Positions 6,373 to 6,417 of a DNA stretch of 6,417 bases are shown here, piece after piece. The notes beneath the pieces are model-generated. The model ran no database searches. It was not told the DNA's origin and was given only the letters and a program-made list of their open reading frames with translations. Location: the NCBI GenBank assembly GCA_964539785.1, contig CAZIJQ010000089.1, forward strand, positions 1 to 6,417, written 5' to 3'. The first letter of the stretch is position 1. Every line of letters starts with the position of its first letter. A program made the position numbers and the translations under genes. The DNA is from JABMPO01 sp964539785 (lineage in GTDB: Bacteria > Fidelibacterota > Marinisomatia > Marinisomatales > TCS56).

Positions 6373-6417
6373 TTATTCAATTACTATTGTAATTTCAGGA
6401 TTACCGGGATGGAAATT
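6373..6417 (-). CDS. Possible last codons of an upstream gene (partial)
   Basis: From the window edge one minus-strand frame reads NFHPGNPEITIVIE and then TAA at 6375-6373. The composition (PGNPEITIVIE, alternating hydrophobic residues as in a terminal beta strand) looks more like protein than the other two frames, which both hit stops within about 11 codons. With only 14 residues visible no family can be named. If real, it is on the same strand as sfsA and ends 107 bases before it. Confidence 0.25.
   Translation of the reverse strand, partial: NFHPGNPEITIVIE

Noticed and set aside
6409..6417. ATG GAA ATT at the right edge as the start of a plus-strand gene
   Set aside because: Only three codons are visible and there is no clear ribosome binding site; the opposite-strand frame ending at 6373 looks slightly more protein-like, and neither is firm.
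1..6417. CRISPR array, insertion sequence, tRNA, rRNA, toxin-antitoxin or defence cassette
   Set aside because: No regularly spaced repeats, transposase motifs, terminal inverted repeats or structured RNA signatures were found; nearly all of the window is explained by compact housekeeping-type genes.

Overview
All recognisable genes lie on the minus strand, so transcription runs right to left. In transcriptional order the window holds: the possible last codons of an unidentified gene (6373-6417), sfsA, a large Ig-like lipoprotein, a short-form mannose-1-phosphate guanylyltransferase, a 94-residue protein of no recognised family, an EF-G paralog of the EF-G2 type, and the N-terminal two thirds of a HIT-family nucleotide hydrolase/phosphorylase that runs off the left edge.

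The genes suggest a diderm bacterium of the Fibrobacterota-Chlorobiota-Bacteroidota (FCB) superphylum, probably a lineage near Zixibacteria, Calditrichota or Bacteroidota. Three things point there: the EF-G2 closely resembles, from memory, the Bacteroides EF-G paralog; the lipoprotein has the Cys, then PPGGGPEDTTPP, then SbsA-type Ig architecture seen often in that group; and composition is moderate to AT-rich with mixed Shine-Dalgarno strength. No marker gene fixes the phylum, so this is inference.

The block splits in two. From 6265 to 2528, sfsA, the lipoprotein, manC and the 94-residue gene are packed with an 8-base overlap, a 2-base gap and a 12-base gap, and look like one operon. A 108-base spacer with a weak promoter-like sequence and a good ribosome binding site precedes EF-G2, which is followed after 12 bases by the HIT gene. 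No rho-independent terminator is visible in either spacer, so read-through from the first block to the second is possible.

Functionally this is mainly housekeeping with a cell-envelope flavour: GDP-mannose supply, a surface or periplasmic beta-sandwich lipoprotein, a predicted nuclease, an alternative translocation factor and a nucleotide-metabolising HIT enzyme. I see no CRISPR array, mobile element, tRNA, rRNA or defence cassette, and no clear new multi-gene system. The points most worth a second look are the altered GTPase motifs of EF-G2, the uncharacterised 94-residue protein next to manC, and the lipoprotein.
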